The notes under the pieces are model-generated. The model had not been told where the DNA came from. It saw nothing but the letters and a program-made list of their open reading frames with translations, and did no database searches. The translations under genes and the position numbers were made by a program. A DNA stretch of 64,000 bases from Croceimicrobium hydrocarbonivorans (GTDB lineage Bacteria; Bacteroidota; Bacteroidia; Flavobacteriales; Schleiferiaceae): assembly GCF_014524565.1 (NCBI RefSeq), contig NZ_CP060139.1, positions 1,991,501 through 2,055,500 of the forward strand, given 5' to 3'. Shown piece after piece: positions 40,280 to 49,213 of the stretch (within the stretch, counting starts at the first letter, position 1; the number at the start of each line of letters is the position of its first letter).

Positions 40280-41965
40280 ATGGAGTGCCCAATGCGCGTT
40301 ATTCAGCAAATGCCGATATCCTCAAAGCCCCTTTTTCAGATTATTCGCCTTTGGAGTTTAATGCTCCTCTTCACTTTTTCCCTGCAAGCTCAGGAAGAAA
40401 TAGACAGCCTTGCCGCCTATTATCGCAAATTGGGGGATCATTATAAGGAGACCAATAAAAGCGATTCTGCTCTGTATGCCTATCGCCTGGCCTTGGCCAA
40501 ACTGGTGGGCAGCGATAAGAACGCCAAGATTGAGCGCATTAAGATTTTTAATCAAATGGGCATTGAGCTCTACAAACTTGGTGATGTAGAAGCTCAGGTG
40601 GCTTATACCGATAGCGCTTTAGCCGTATTATCCTGGGAAGACATACCCACTGAAATTCGCTTAAGCCTGCTGGTTAATCGCACTACAGGACTATCGCGAA
40701 TGGATCAGCCACAGGAACAAAAGCAGCGTTATAAAAAGCTCTTGGCGGAATTTGCAGATAGTAATTTTCATAGCCTGCGCGCTATTGCCAGCATTAATCT
40801 CGGTAAGGCTTATGCCAATGAGTACTTTATCGATAGTGCGAATATGGATACGGCCGAAATTTATTTTCTGGATGCGCTAAAAGCAGCTAAAGAAGATGGC
40901 GATGCGGCCCTGCAAAAGCAAGTGGAGATTTACTTGGCTACTCTCTGGACTATGCACAATCCAGCAGAACATGATGCCATTGGAATGCTGGAAAAGGCGC
41001 GAAACTTTTACGATTCCATTGAAGATACCTACAAGGGCGCTTTTGCCCGAGTGCAATTGGCAACGGCCTACTATTTTTTAGATCGCGATGAGGAAGCTTT
41101 AGCTCTAATTGATGAATCGATGCCCTTTTGCCTAAAGCATGGCTACCGGGAGCATTATTTGTCCCTGGTGGAAATAGGGCGGAGAATTCACAAAAGGCAA
41201 GGAAATTTTGAAGAAGCCTTGGCATTTGCCGAAGATAGGATGTCGATGGAAGACACCCTGCACCGGGAGAAATTAGAAGCGGACCTTGCGCAATTGGAGG
41301 CGCGCTTTCGCTTGAAAGAGAAGGAGCAAAAATTAAAACTCTTGGAGGCAGAGAATGCCCTTCAGCGAAAATCGCAATGGCTATTATTGGTCTTGGTTTT
41401 AATCTTCTTCATTCTGATGGTGGCCGCAATTTGGATTTGGCGTAATCAGCGAAAGCTGGCCCTATACCGTGAGGAGGCATTGCAGATGGAACTTAAAACC
41501 GAGCAATTGCAAAGAAGCAATTTGCAGATGGAGTTGGAGCAAAAGAAGCGCCAGCTACTAACTAATACGCTGCAGCTTTCTGAACGTAATGAGCTTTTAG
41601 AGCAACTGAAAGAAGACTTACAGGAATTGGATACTCAAAAATCCACCGCGCTTTCGGCCTTGCAGGCTAAGATGAGTCAAATGTTGGAAACCAATTTAAA
41701 TGCAGATCCGCTTTGGGCCGACTTTAAACTGAAGTTTGAGGAAATCCATCCAGAATTCTTTGCTCAGATTAAGGCCGATTATCCTGACTTAAGTGAAAAG
41801 GATTTCCGACTGCTAGCCTTTGCACGCCTGGGCTTAAGCATTAAGGAGGTTGCTGCTCTATTGCATGTGGAGCCCGCTTCGGTAAAAACCGCTCGCTATC
41901 GCTTAAAAAAGAAACTCAATTTACCTGCGGATCAGGATATCGAAAGCTTTAGCGCCAGTTTCTAA
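40280..41965 (+). CDS. TPR membrane protein with C-terminal LuxR-like helix-turn-helix
   Basis: The product (about 561 residues from the ATG at 40280; 40253 and 40292 are alternatives) has an N-terminal signal or anchor (LWSLMLLFTFSLQAQ). About 300 residues of TPR-like helices follow (KLGDHYKETNKSDSALYAYRLAL, GALEAQ-like repeats), then a membrane span (LLLVLVLIFFILMVAAIWIW). Next comes a long coiled coil and a helix-turn-helix ending in LSEKDFRLLAFARLGLSIKEVAALLHVEPASVKTARYRLKKKL. This layout is common in Bacteroidota: a periplasmic TPR sensor fused to a cytoplasmic DNA-binding domain. It likely regulates the coupled serine hydrolase or nearby genes (inference). Confidence 0.82.
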   Translation: MECPMRVIQQMPISSKPLFQIIRLWSLMLLFTFSLQAQEEIDSLAAYYRKLGDHYKETNKSDSALYAYRLALAKLVGSDKNAKIERIKIFNQMGIELYKLGDVEAQVAYTDSALAVLSWEDIPTEIRLSLLVNRTTGLSRMDQPQEQKQRYKKLLAEFADSNFHSLRAIASINLGKAYANEYFIDSANMDTAEIYFLDALKAAKEDGDAALQKQVEIYLATLWTMHNPAEHDAIGMLEKARNFYDSIEDTYKGAFARVQLATAYYFLDRDEEALALIDESMPFCLKHGYREHYLSLVEIGRRIHKRQGNFEEALAFAEDRMSMEDTLHREKLEADLAQLEARFRLKEKEQKLKLLEAENALQRKSQWLLLVLVLIFFILMVAAIWIWRNQRKLALYREEALQMELKTEQLQRSNLQMELEQKKRQLLTNTLQLSERNELLEQLKEDLQELDTQKSTALSALQAKMSQMLETNLNADPLWADFKLKFEEIHPEFFAQIKADYPDLSEKDFRLLAFARLGLSIKEVAALLHVEPASVKTARYRLKKKLNLPADQDIESFSASF

Positions 41966-41969
41966 AAAA

Positions 41970-42001
41970 GAAAAGCCCCCGAGGGGGCGCTCCGATTTTT
42001 T
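41970..42001. terminator. Bidirectional terminator between convergent genes
   Basis: GCCCCC and GGGGGC form a stem with a GA loop, with an A-rich tract before it and GATTTTTT after a short GCTCC spacer. It lies between stop codons at 41965 and 42000. The short stem makes it weaker than the others in the window. Confidence 0.7.
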
Positions 42002-43361
42002 AATCTGTAATAATCAGCTTACTGAGCTCATTATTGTAATGGATGAGGTAAAGGCCTTGAGGCAGATTCAGAGGAATTTCGTGATGACCAGAATTCAATT
42101 CCATTTCCTGCATTAAGCTGCCGTCGAGGGAGAATATTTGAAAGCGACCCTGCTGTGAGGCTTCAATCTTTAAGCGATCCTTGGCGGGATTTGGATAAAA
42201 GCTTAGTTTCTCCAGGCTTGAATTTTCTTTCGTTCCGATGCCAGGATTTCCACCTACAAAGCCTGGGCTGGAAGTGTATAAATCATCTGCGTAAGCAATG
42301 AAGAGTTTGGGTCCTATATGGAAATAGCTTAGAATAGGCGGTGCCAAAGCAAATTGATTGCTGGGGTAGGTTGGTAAGCCATCTACGCTGCAAAGCGAAA
42401 AATTGGGAACCGGATCACTGGAGATCAAAATCCGGGAAACGGTATCACCACTTGTGGGGAAAAAGGTGGCGAAGACATAATCGTCTACTGCATATAAATC
42501 GTGGAGGTAAACGCTGGCCAAATTATAGGAAGCTAAACTGGCGGTATTCGTGGCCCCCCAGGTAGCACAGCCATCATTGGAATAGAGAATTACATTGGCG
42601 TCGGCACCTGAAATGGAACCAGAAAGGTAAAACTTAGATTGATGGTTACTCACCAAATTATAAGGTGCAAAACCCGTAGGCAGGCCGCTGGTATTCGTAG
42701 AAGTCCAGCTTTGACCAAAGTCGGTTGATTTGGTAATTCGATCCGCCTCATTGGCCACAAAATTGTTAAGCGCATACCAGGTATTACCAGCATAGGTGAT
42801 GTCTTGGATATTCTTTTGACTGGTAGTGCTAAAGGTATTGCGAAACACCCAAGCATTTTGTCCGGCTTGTTTAAAATAGGCACCGTCAAATTCTGAGATT
42901 GCGGCCATATAGCCATTATTCATAGCCTTTAAGCGGAAACCCAATTTATAAGCGGGGTTGAAGGAGGCAGGCAAGCCGGCGGTATCGATAGTCCAGTTTG
43001 CGCCCAGGTCATCAGAATAGTAATACAAGTTCACATAACTGGAGGTACCCAGATTTACACGAGCATAAAGTCGACCATTAATACCAGCCAATTGGGAAAC
43101 GGTTGCCACGATGCCATCTATCAGGGTATCGAATATTGGGGCTCCGGCAGACCAAGTTTGACCTTGATCTAAGGAGGTGCTGATTATATTTCGATGGCTG
43201 GTACTACGGGCTAAAGCATAAATGGTATCGCCGGTAGTAGCGGTTAGGAGGCGGGTATCATTACCTACCGCAGCAATGGATGCATTGGTTCTTTGCCAGT
43301 ATTGAGCCTGAGCAAAGAAGCTAAAAAGGATGAAAGCAAAGCTGTAGATTATTTTGTGCAT
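42000..43361 (-). CDS. Asp-box (BNR/sialidase-like) repeat protein with T9SS sorting domain
   Basis: The 453-residue product has a signal peptide (IIYSFAFILFSFFAQAQ) and a beta-propeller with Asp-box motifs SxDxGxTW: TSLDQGQTWSAG, YSDDLGANWTID, STDFGQSWTST and YSNDGCATWGA. A T9SS type A domain closes it (KLSFYPNPAKDRLKIEASQQG, PQGLYLIHYNNE). Such propellers may bind or cleave glycans, but I see no sialidase catalytic Arg triad or Tyr/Glu pair, so it is more likely a surface binding or scaffold protein. Confidence 0.82.
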   Translation of the reverse strand: MHKIIYSFAFILFSFFAQAQYWQRTNASIAAVGNDTRLLTATTGDTIYALARSTSHRNIISTSLDQGQTWSAGAPIFDTLIDGIVATVSQLAGINGRLYARVNLGTSSYVNLYYYSDDLGANWTIDTAGLPASFNPAYKLGFRLKAMNNGYMAAISEFDGAYFKQAGQNAWVFRNTFSTTSQKNIQDITYAGNTWYALNNFVANEADRITKSTDFGQSWTSTNTSGLPTGFAPYNLVSNHQSKFYLSGSISGADANVILYSNDGCATWGATNTASLASYNLASVYLHDLYAVDDYVFATFFPTSGDTVSRILISSDPVPNFSLCSVDGLPTYPSNQFALAPPILSYFHIGPKLFIAYADDLYTSSPGFVGGNPGIGTKENSSLEKLSFYPNPAKDRLKIEASQQGRFQIFSLDGSLMQEMELNSGHHEIPLNLPQGLYLIHYNNELSKLIITD

Positions 43362-43546
43362 AAGGGATGGGGATATTTAATTTTTCAAAATTCCAGCAGA
43401 TAGGCAGTTTCGGAAATAGGGCATATGCCGTATTCTTTTCGCCCAAATGGCTAAGAGGATGCTCTGAAAACAAAAAAATCAAGAAAATCCCCCTGCTGTA
43501 TACCGCTTGTATACCACTGTTTACAAGGCTTTTGGGGGAGTAAGTC

Positions 43547-43554
43547 TAGTTTTG
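43547..43554 (+). promoter_or_regulatory. Candidate promoter -7 element of the LamG protein gene
   Basis: TAGTTTTG fits TAnnTTTG and lies 18 nt before the ATG at 43573, within the 211 nt divergent region 43362-43572. No clear -33 partner was seen. Confidence 0.38.
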
Positions 43555-43572
43555 GGCATAAATCCAAATGCT

Positions 43573-44613
43573 ATGAAGAATTACTACAGCCTATTCCTTT
43601 TGATTTTCGTGATCGCCCTAAAAGCGCAACCAATTCAGTTGAGTTCAGGTTTGATTGGGGCCTATCCTTTTGAGATCGACTCAAATTTCAACAGCCTTCA
43701 GTTTCATGATACATCAGGTGTTAATACCGCCATGACTTACCAAGGTACGGCCATGGGCCATGCTGATCGTAAAGGAGGCTTTGGTGCCGTGCGAATTATG
43801 GACATTTTAGGAAATGGAAACGGCCCTAATGAGTTTATCAGTCATAATGCCTCACCAAAATATCCATCCGGAGATTCGGCAAGAAGCTTTAGTTTCTGGT
43901 TTATGAAGGAGTCGCTCGATTTAAACTTCGAGGCCCAAATTCAATTTGTGATGTTCTATGGAAACCAACAACCCAGTCAAGGTTGCGGTGTGGCGGTAGA
44001 TTATGCCCAAGGTCAGGTTTATTTTCTGGGGGTACAAAATGACCTTATCGTAAATTACAATCTTCAGTTTAATCAGTGGTATCATATCGTGGCTACTTAT
44101 GATGGTGATACGGCCAAGATGTATTTAAACGATAGCCTGGTAGGGCAAAAAACTCTGGCTTGGAATACATTTTCTACTTCCTTTAGCTCCAATCCTCGCT
44201 ATGGCTATTTCATTCAAACTACTCCCACCGGAGGCTCGCAGATTCATTATTCGAATTCCTACAAAGGATTTTTGGATGATGTGCTGATTTACAATCGAGT
44301 GCTAAACAGCCGGGAGGTTACCGCCCTTTATGGAGGAGATACGAGTTCTACTGGTTCCTCCGGAGTGTCGGTTCCAAACTTTAGCCTAAGCAAAGAAACT
44401 TTTTGGTACCCTAATCCTACTGAAGGTCGGATTCAGATTCCTGATCATCAGCAAATTGATCTGCTACGAATTTTAGATCAACAAGGGCGAATAATGCTTG
44501 AACTCAGCAAACCTAATCTAGGGGTAGACCTGAGTGTCTTGCCAGCGGGCCTCTATTGGTTGCAGGTAAAAGGGCCGCAGGGTTTAAGGCAAGGGCAACT
44601 GCTGAAACACTAG
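43573..44613 (+). CDS. LamG/concanavalin-like secreted protein with T9SS sorting domain
   Basis: From the ATG at 43573 the product has 346 residues, with a signal peptide (YSLFLLIFVIALKAQ). The LamG_3-type jelly roll is clear: SFSFWFMKESLDLNFEAQIQFVM, QFNQWYHIVATYDGDTAKMYLNDSLVGQ and GFLDDVLIYNRVLNSREVTALY. A T9SS type A domain ends it (ETFWYPNPTEGRIQIP, SVLPAGLYWLQVKG). LamG domains bind glycans or proteins and are common in surface adhesins. A frame extension to 43507 starts with TTG and was set aside. A terminator overlaps the end of the convergent RDD gene. Confidence 0.85.
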   Translation: MKNYYSLFLLIFVIALKAQPIQLSSGLIGAYPFEIDSNFNSLQFHDTSGVNTAMTYQGTAMGHADRKGGFGAVRIMDILGNGNGPNEFISHNASPKYPSGDSARSFSFWFMKESLDLNFEAQIQFVMFYGNQQPSQGCGVAVDYAQGQVYFLGVQNDLIVNYNLQFNQWYHIVATYDGDTAKMYLNDSLVGQKTLAWNTFSTSFSSNPRYGYFIQTTPTGGSQIHYSNSYKGFLDDVLIYNRVLNSREVTALYGGDTSSTGSSGVSVPNFSLSKETFWYPNPTEGRIQIPDHQQIDLLRILDQQGRIMLELSKPNLGVDLSVLPAGLYWLQVKGPQGLRQGQLLKH

Positions 44614-44618
44614 GAAGG

Positions 44619-44644
44619 AAGGCTCCCATTGGGGGCCTTTTTTA
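44619..44644 (+). terminator. Rho-independent terminator after the LamG gene
   Basis: AAGGCTCCC and GGGGGCCTT form a 9 bp stem with one G-U pair around ATT, followed by TTTT. Its tail overlaps the stop codon of the convergent RDD gene. Confidence 0.82.
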
Positions 44645-45394
44645 ATGAAGGCCTTTTTCCAATTGTTCCTGGCTTTTTAGGCTGTAATAGAGGTAATCTT
44701 TACGGATGGTTTCCAAAAACTTAATGGGATGCATTTCGGAGCTAATCTCTAAACGCTGCTCAACCATGGCCTTTGCCTTTTCCATGGGCTTGCGATCTTG
44801 GGAATTTCGGAAGATGTCAATGCTCTTGGAAAGAAGATCTATTTCTTGATCAGTTAAGCGCAGCACACCATTGAAGGTGGGGACATAGTCCTCCGCAATT
44901 TTAGGCTTCTTTTCCAGGCTCTGTTCCAATAAACCCAAGCTGTCTTTGATCTTAATAACTGTGGTTCCTGCAGCTAAATCACCAAGGCGTTGACCTTTGG
45001 CGCTTAAGGCAACTACAGCGGTGGCCAGACCTCCCATGGTCATAAAAATTTCAATTAGCGAAAAGAGCCAGCGAATAATCGCATCCGAAGTACGAAAGGC
45101 ACTGCCATCCAGGCGAATTACTCTTAGATTCATTGCCCTCTTGCCCAAAGAGGCCCCACCCAAGAAGATTTCACAAAGTGGGTGATAAGTAAGGAGAATA
45201 AAGTTGAAGCCTAAGATTAAAAAGATTTGAGTGTTTTCATCCGTTCCAATTGAGCTTAAAATGGCAAAGCCGATTAAACCAATGAAGATCATAAGCGCCA
45301 GGTCGATAATGCCTGCAATAAGTCGATCGCCCACACCGGCCAATTCTTGCTCGATGGCTACATTTTGCGAAGTTTGAATGCGAATGCTTTCCAT
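44642..45394 (-). CDS. RDD family membrane protein
   Basis: The 250-residue protein has the RDD signature in the first span (GVGDRLIAGIIDLALMIFIG, conserved Arg and Asp). Further hydrophobic segments follow (FILLTYHPLCEIFLGGASLGKRAMNLRVI, FSLIEIFMTMGGLATAVVAL, GQRLGDLAAGTTVI), then a soluble C-terminal domain of about 90 residues. RDD proteins are membrane proteins, several of which are linked to ion or solute exchange. It is divergent from the SpoIIM gene by only 32 nt. With SpoIIM, DUF4129, DUF4350, MoxR and DUF58 it makes up a gene neighbourhood that I recall as common in Bacteroidota. Confidence 0.9.
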   Translation of the reverse strand: MESIRIQTSQNVAIEQELAGVGDRLIAGIIDLALMIFIGLIGFAILSSIGTDENTQIFLILGFNFILLTYHPLCEIFLGGASLGKRAMNLRVIRLDGSAFRTSDAIIRWLFSLIEIFMTMGGLATAVVALSAKGQRLGDLAAGTTVIKIKDSLGLLEQSLEKKPKIAEDYVPTFNGVLRLTDQEIDLLSKSIDIFRNSQDRKPMEKAKAMVEQRLEISSEMHPIKFLETIRKDYLYYSLKSQEQLEKGLH

Positions 45395-45426
45395 TTTTGG
45401 TATTTTTCCCAGCCTTAATTTAACTG

Positions 45427-46404
45427 ATGACAGAGTCTGCGTTTATTAGCGCTAATATAAACCGCTGGCAAGAATTTGAAAGAAGCCTAAAATCACCCAA
45501 GGGTGAAAGTCCGGATCATCTTAAAAGTCTTTTCCTGCAAACCACCGATGATTTGGCTTATGCCCAAACATTTTTTAAGGGTGGGGAGGCCGAAAATTAC
45601 CTGCAGCAACTCAGTCATAAATTACAATCCACAGTTACCAAAAGACGGGCTTTTCATTGGGCTAAATTCAGCCGTTTTTGGTCTCAGGAATTACCCTTGA
45701 TCTCCTATAAATACCGCCGAACTCTATTGTATTCGGTGCTCATATTTCTTTTGAGTGTGGGGATCGGTGTGTTTAGCGCCGCCAAAGATCCTACCTATAC
45801 CCGTTTAATTATGGGCGATCGCTATGTGGATATGACGGAGAGCTTTATTGAAGACGATGATCCGATGGCCGTATACAAACAATCCGGGCAAACCGAAATG
45901 TTTCTGGGGATCACTTTCAATAATATCATGGTCTCCTTTTATGCTTTTGCTCTGGGCCTTTTTACAGCAGTGGGAACGGTTTACATTATGGTAAGTAATG
46001 GGATAATGCTGGGTGCCTTTCAGTTCTTCTTTTTTCAGAAGGGCCTTTTTTGGACTTCCTTCCTCACCATTTGGATACACGGTACCCTCGAAATTTCAGC
46101 GATTGTTATTGCCGGTGCCGCCGGAATGATTTTGGGCAATAGCTTTATGTTTCCCAAATCTTATTCTCGAGTAGAGAGCTTTAAACGTGGGGCGCGCGAT
46201 GGCATGAAACTGGTAATTGGCCTGGTTCCGATTTTTATTACCGCTGGTTTTTTGGAAGGCTTTGTTACCCGCTTAACCGATATGCCAACCGCATTAAAGG
46301 TCTTTATTATAGTGGTCTCCTTAGGCTTTATCCTATTCTATTTTTCCTGGTATCCTCGACTCATATACCAATCTTACAAACAGCAACAGAAACATGTATC
46401 TTAA
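45427..46404 (+). CDS. SpoIIM (stage II sporulation protein M)-like membrane protein
   Basis: The 325-residue protein has a soluble N-terminal part, then about five membrane spans. The SpoIIM-type segments are MFLGITFNNIMVSFYAFALGLFTAVGTVYIMVSNGIMLGAF and WIHGTLEISAIVIAGAAGMILG. In Bacillus SpoIIM takes part in septal peptidoglycan removal with SpoIID and SpoIIP, but here no sporulation genes are present. The homologue belongs to the MoxR-linked set. It overlaps the downstream membrane protein gene by 11 nt. Confidence 0.92.
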   Translation: MTESAFISANINRWQEFERSLKSPKGESPDHLKSLFLQTTDDLAYAQTFFKGGEAENYLQQLSHKLQSTVTKRRAFHWAKFSRFWSQELPLISYKYRRTLLYSVLIFLLSVGIGVFSAAKDPTYTRLIMGDRYVDMTESFIEDDDPMAVYKQSGQTEMFLGITFNNIMVSFYAFALGLFTAVGTVYIMVSNGIMLGAFQFFFFQKGLFWTSFLTIWIHGTLEISAIVIAGAAGMILGNSFMFPKSYSRVESFKRGARDGMKLVIGLVPIFITAGFLEGFVTRLTDMPTALKVFIIVVSLGFILFYFSWYPRLIYQSYKQQQKHVS

Positions 46405-47326
46405 GTACGATCCTTTTCGCAAGCGCTCCGTGGGCGCCAGCATCAATTTAACCTTTGCATTGCTACGCGGTCATGCCAAGGATATTTTTAGTGTGATACT
46501 ACCCATTGCTGGGCCCGCCGCTCTGATTTATTTCATTTCCATATTCTTTCTGCAGGAGGAGGCGCAAAGGATTCTCACCGGGAATAGAACCTTTGTATCA
46601 TTTGATTCATTTGGCATATTTGGGCAGGTGATTTTTGCTTTGTTCTTCTATGCAATTTTCACTTTGTTCTCTCAGCTTGGTATTTATGCTTGGGTTCGTA
46701 AAGCCTATGAAGAGGATAGGGCTCCTCGATTAATTGAAGTGTGGCGTTTAGTTCGCAGAGGTATTTTACCCTTGATTGGAATCGCTTTTATTTTACTTAT
46801 TGCAGGGATTATTACCATTGCAATTATTAGCCTCTTAGGCTTCATGCAACCATTATTGATTTTCCTATTCTTTATTCCCTTTTTCTATTTATTAGTGCGT
46901 ATTAGCCTCTTTCCGGTGGCCATTGTGATGGAGGGGCGCTCCATAGATTCATTGGCAAGGTCATGGCGTTTAGTCGATCAGAACTGGTGGGCCACTTTTG
47001 GCTTCTTTTTCCTTATTGGCTTAATAACCTCAATTTTGGATAAAACAGTACAGTTACCCATTACCTTATTAGATGGATCAATTTCGTACTTAGACTATCA
47101 AGTGGTTGATCCAGCAAACTTGGAATTCACCACCGAAGCTTGGTTTTTAGCACTAACTAGCCTCATTGCGATTATTGTGGCATTAATAACCACCTTAATT
47201 AGTGGTGTGGCATCTGCTGCCTGGTTCGGAAACCTGGTAGATCGTAAAGAGAATGTGGGTATTCAAAGAGATATAGAAGCATCTATGCAATCAGAGCAAA
47301 GCAGCGAGCAGGAAGGTGAGTATTAG
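46394..47326 (+). CDS. Unknown polytopic membrane protein of the MoxR-linked module
   Basis: The 310-residue protein has about six hydrophobic segments (DIFSVILPIAGPAALIYFISIFF, FGQVIFALFFYAIFTLFSQLGIYA, GILPLIGIAFILLIAGIITIAII) and a central FPVAIVMEGRSIDSLARSWRLVDQNWW segment. The last resembles the GP-PDE/DUF7847-like membrane domain in which AVRRSWRLV-type motifs recur. It is coupled to SpoIIM upstream (11 nt overlap) and to the DUF4129 gene downstream (11 nt overlap, GTG start). Function unknown. Confidence 0.75.
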   Translation: MYLKYDPFRKRSVGASINLTFALLRGHAKDIFSVILPIAGPAALIYFISIFFLQEEAQRILTGNRTFVSFDSFGIFGQVIFALFFYAIFTLFSQLGIYAWVRKAYEEDRAPRLIEVWRLVRRGILPLIGIAFILLIAGIITIAIISLLGFMQPLLIFLFFIPFFYLLVRISLFPVAIVMEGRSIDSLARSWRLVDQNWWATFGFFFLIGLITSILDKTVQLPITLLDGSISYLDYQVVDPANLEFTTEAWFLALTSLIAIIVALITTLISGVASAAWFGNLVDRKENVGIQRDIEASMQSEQSSEQEGEY

Positions 47327-47993
47327 ATTAAGTTTCATCTTATTAGGTTTAGTCTTAGGTCCTTGGCTTAAGGCCAGCGATAGCCTGCCATCCTATCGTG
47401 AAGCCTCTTCGGAATTGATTGCCGAATTAGAGGAGGATCGTGATTTAGAGTATAAGGAGCCATCAAGCAAACAATCCGAATCGCCGGGACAAATGCTTCT
47501 CGCCCTATTGAAAAAGTACCTCGGAAACCTATTTGAAACAGCCGGGAGAAGCCCATTGACCAGGCCAATCTTGATTTTCCTGGGAGTGCTGCTAGGCCTT
47601 TATATTTTGTATCGGATCATTGGTCCGGATCGTTTAGGTCTAGGACATAATGAACGCTATTCTGGACCCAGTCATCTCAGTGATTTTGAGCGCAGTGCCG
47701 AAAGCCTGGAAGCCTTAATGCTAAAGGCAGAACAGGCCGGTGATTGGCGGGAGTATATCCGTCTCCAGTTTTTAATCGGCCTGAAGCAAATGCAGTTAAA
47801 AGGCCATTTGAAAGTGAGCCCGCAAAAAACAGCCCTCGATTATCAGTATGAAATTCAGAAAAGGGACCTCGCCCTTAGGTTTAAGGATTTCAGTCGCACC
47901 TTCGAATACATCTGGTTTGGAGGCTTTGAAGCCGATGAAGATCGTGCTCGGAGCTATCAATTGGAAAGCAAGGAATTGGAAAGGCATTTATGA
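47316..47993 (+). CDS. DUF4129-domain membrane protein
   Basis: The 225-residue protein has an N-terminal signal-like stretch, a charged linker rich in Glu and Ser, one membrane span (RPILIFLGVLLGLYILYRI) and a C-terminal helical DUF4129 domain (AEQAGDWREYIRLQFLIGLKQMQLKG through FEYIWFGGFEADEDRARSY). The start is GTG at 47316, inside the previous gene; this gives SIRLSFILLGLVLG as its first hydrophobic stretch. DUF4129 proteins accompany MoxR/DUF58 genes in many bacteria. The last base overlaps the DUF4350 gene through an ATGA. Confidence 0.85.
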   Translation: MSIRLSFILLGLVLGPWLKASDSLPSYREASSELIAELEEDRDLEYKEPSSKQSESPGQMLLALLKKYLGNLFETAGRSPLTRPILIFLGVLLGLYILYRIIGPDRLGLGHNERYSGPSHLSDFERSAESLEALMLKAEQAGDWREYIRLQFLIGLKQMQLKGHLKVSPQKTALDYQYEIQKRDLALRFKDFSRTFEYIWFGGFEADEDRARSYQLESKELERHL

Positions 47994-49213
47994 GCAAAGG
48001 TTTTAAATACGGAATTGCGATTGCCTTGCTTCTTGTCTTAGGCCTGTCTTGGCTATTTCAGCCTGAGGATTCGGCTCCAGAAACCTGGCACCGAGCCGAT
48101 AAACAGGCCTTCGGAGGCTATGTTTTACATCGGTATCTAGCAGACTATAGCCTGCATGAACCTAAGTCGATGTTTATTCCCTTTAAGGAGGATGAAGCCG
48201 CTCAAGAGGGCCCTAATGCCAATTTGATTTTTATTGGTCACGGTATAGGGATTACAGAACAAGATTGGGAAGCAATAGAAGCTAAAATTTCGGAAGGCAG
48301 CACCGCACTTATGGTCGCCTACCAATGGCCCCAATTTTTGGTGGATTACTTAAACCTTGAAACGGATGGGGGCTTGATGGAGGAGGCCATAAGCTCTGTG
48401 GAGAAACTGAGTGAGCTAGAGGGTTCTATTCATTTTAAGGAGCTACAATCCTATCCACAAAACAAGATTCCCTATCCCCATAAAGCTATGCCCTTGAGTT
48501 TTAAAGTTGAGGCAGCTGGGGATAGTAGTTTGGAAGCTCGGGTATTAGCTGTCAATGGGGCAGATAAACCTGTTTTACAATCCTACAACATTGGGGAAGG
48601 ACGATTGCTCTGCGCTGCAAATCCTTTGGCCTTTAGCAACTATTTTATGATGAAGGAGGAAACACGAGCCTATCCTAGTGCGGTGCTTTCCAATTTGCTA
48701 AAAGATGCCCCCACCTATCATTACGAGTTTTATCATTTAGGAAGGATGGAAGCGCAAACCCCTATGCGTGCCCTATTAAAACCTATTTCACTGCGTGGAG
48801 CCTTATATATTTTGCTGGCTCTTGGCTTAATATACCTGCTCTTTGGTGGTAAACGTCGGCAGAGAATTATTCCGGAAAAAGCCAGTTTCGAAAATGATAA
48901 TCTCGAATTTCTCAATAGCCTAAGTGAGCTCTATCATCGCAATGCCCATCATCGCAATTTGCTGGAAAAGCGAATGATCTATTTTCAGGACTTTTTGCAG
49001 CGTAATTATCGCATCCGCCTTAAAGGCGAGGCCCAGCAAAACTTCGATGAAGTGGTGCGAAAACTGGAGCCCGAACCAGAGTTATTGGGACGTATTCGCA
49101 AGGCCTGGATGATCGCTTATTCCGAAACAGAAGTATCTGCCTCCAGCCTCTTAGAAGCCGAAAAAGCATTACAAGAATTTTATCAAGCACATCAATATGG
49201 AAGAAAACACTAA
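47990..49213 (+). CDS. DUF4350-domain membrane protein
   Basis: The 407-residue protein has a membrane span near the N-terminus (YGIAIALLLVLGLSWLF). A DUF4350 domain of Rossmann-like character follows (ADKQAFGGYVLHRYLADY, NLIFIGHGIGITEQDWEAIEAKISEGSTALMVA). A second span (GALYILLALGLIYLLFGG) and a helical C-terminal tail complete it. It is linked to DUF4129 by ATGA and to moxR by 17 nt of overlap. In the wider family this gene class sits in MoxR operons, but no activity is known to me. Confidence 0.85.
   Translation: MSKGFKYGIAIALLLVLGLSWLFQPEDSAPETWHRADKQAFGGYVLHRYLADYSLHEPKSMFIPFKEDEAAQEGPNANLIFIGHGIGITEQDWEAIEAKISEGSTALMVAYQWPQFLVDYLNLETDGGLMEEAISSVEKLSELEGSIHFKELQSYPQNKIPYPHKAMPLSFKVEAAGDSSLEARVLAVNGADKPVLQSYNIGEGRLLCAANPLAFSNYFMMKEETRAYPSAVLSNLLKDAPTYHYEFYHLGRMEAQTPMRALLKPISLRGALYILLALGLIYLLFGGKRRQRIIPEKASFENDNLEFLNSLSELYHRNAHHRNLLEKRMIYFQDFLQRNYRIRLKGEAQQNFDEVVRKLEPEPELLGRIRKAWMIAYSETEVSASSLLEAEKALQEFYQAHQYGRKH

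Noticed and set aside
42000-43361. Active sialidase.
   Set aside because: Asp-box motifs are present, but the catalytic Arg triad and Tyr/Glu residues were not found.
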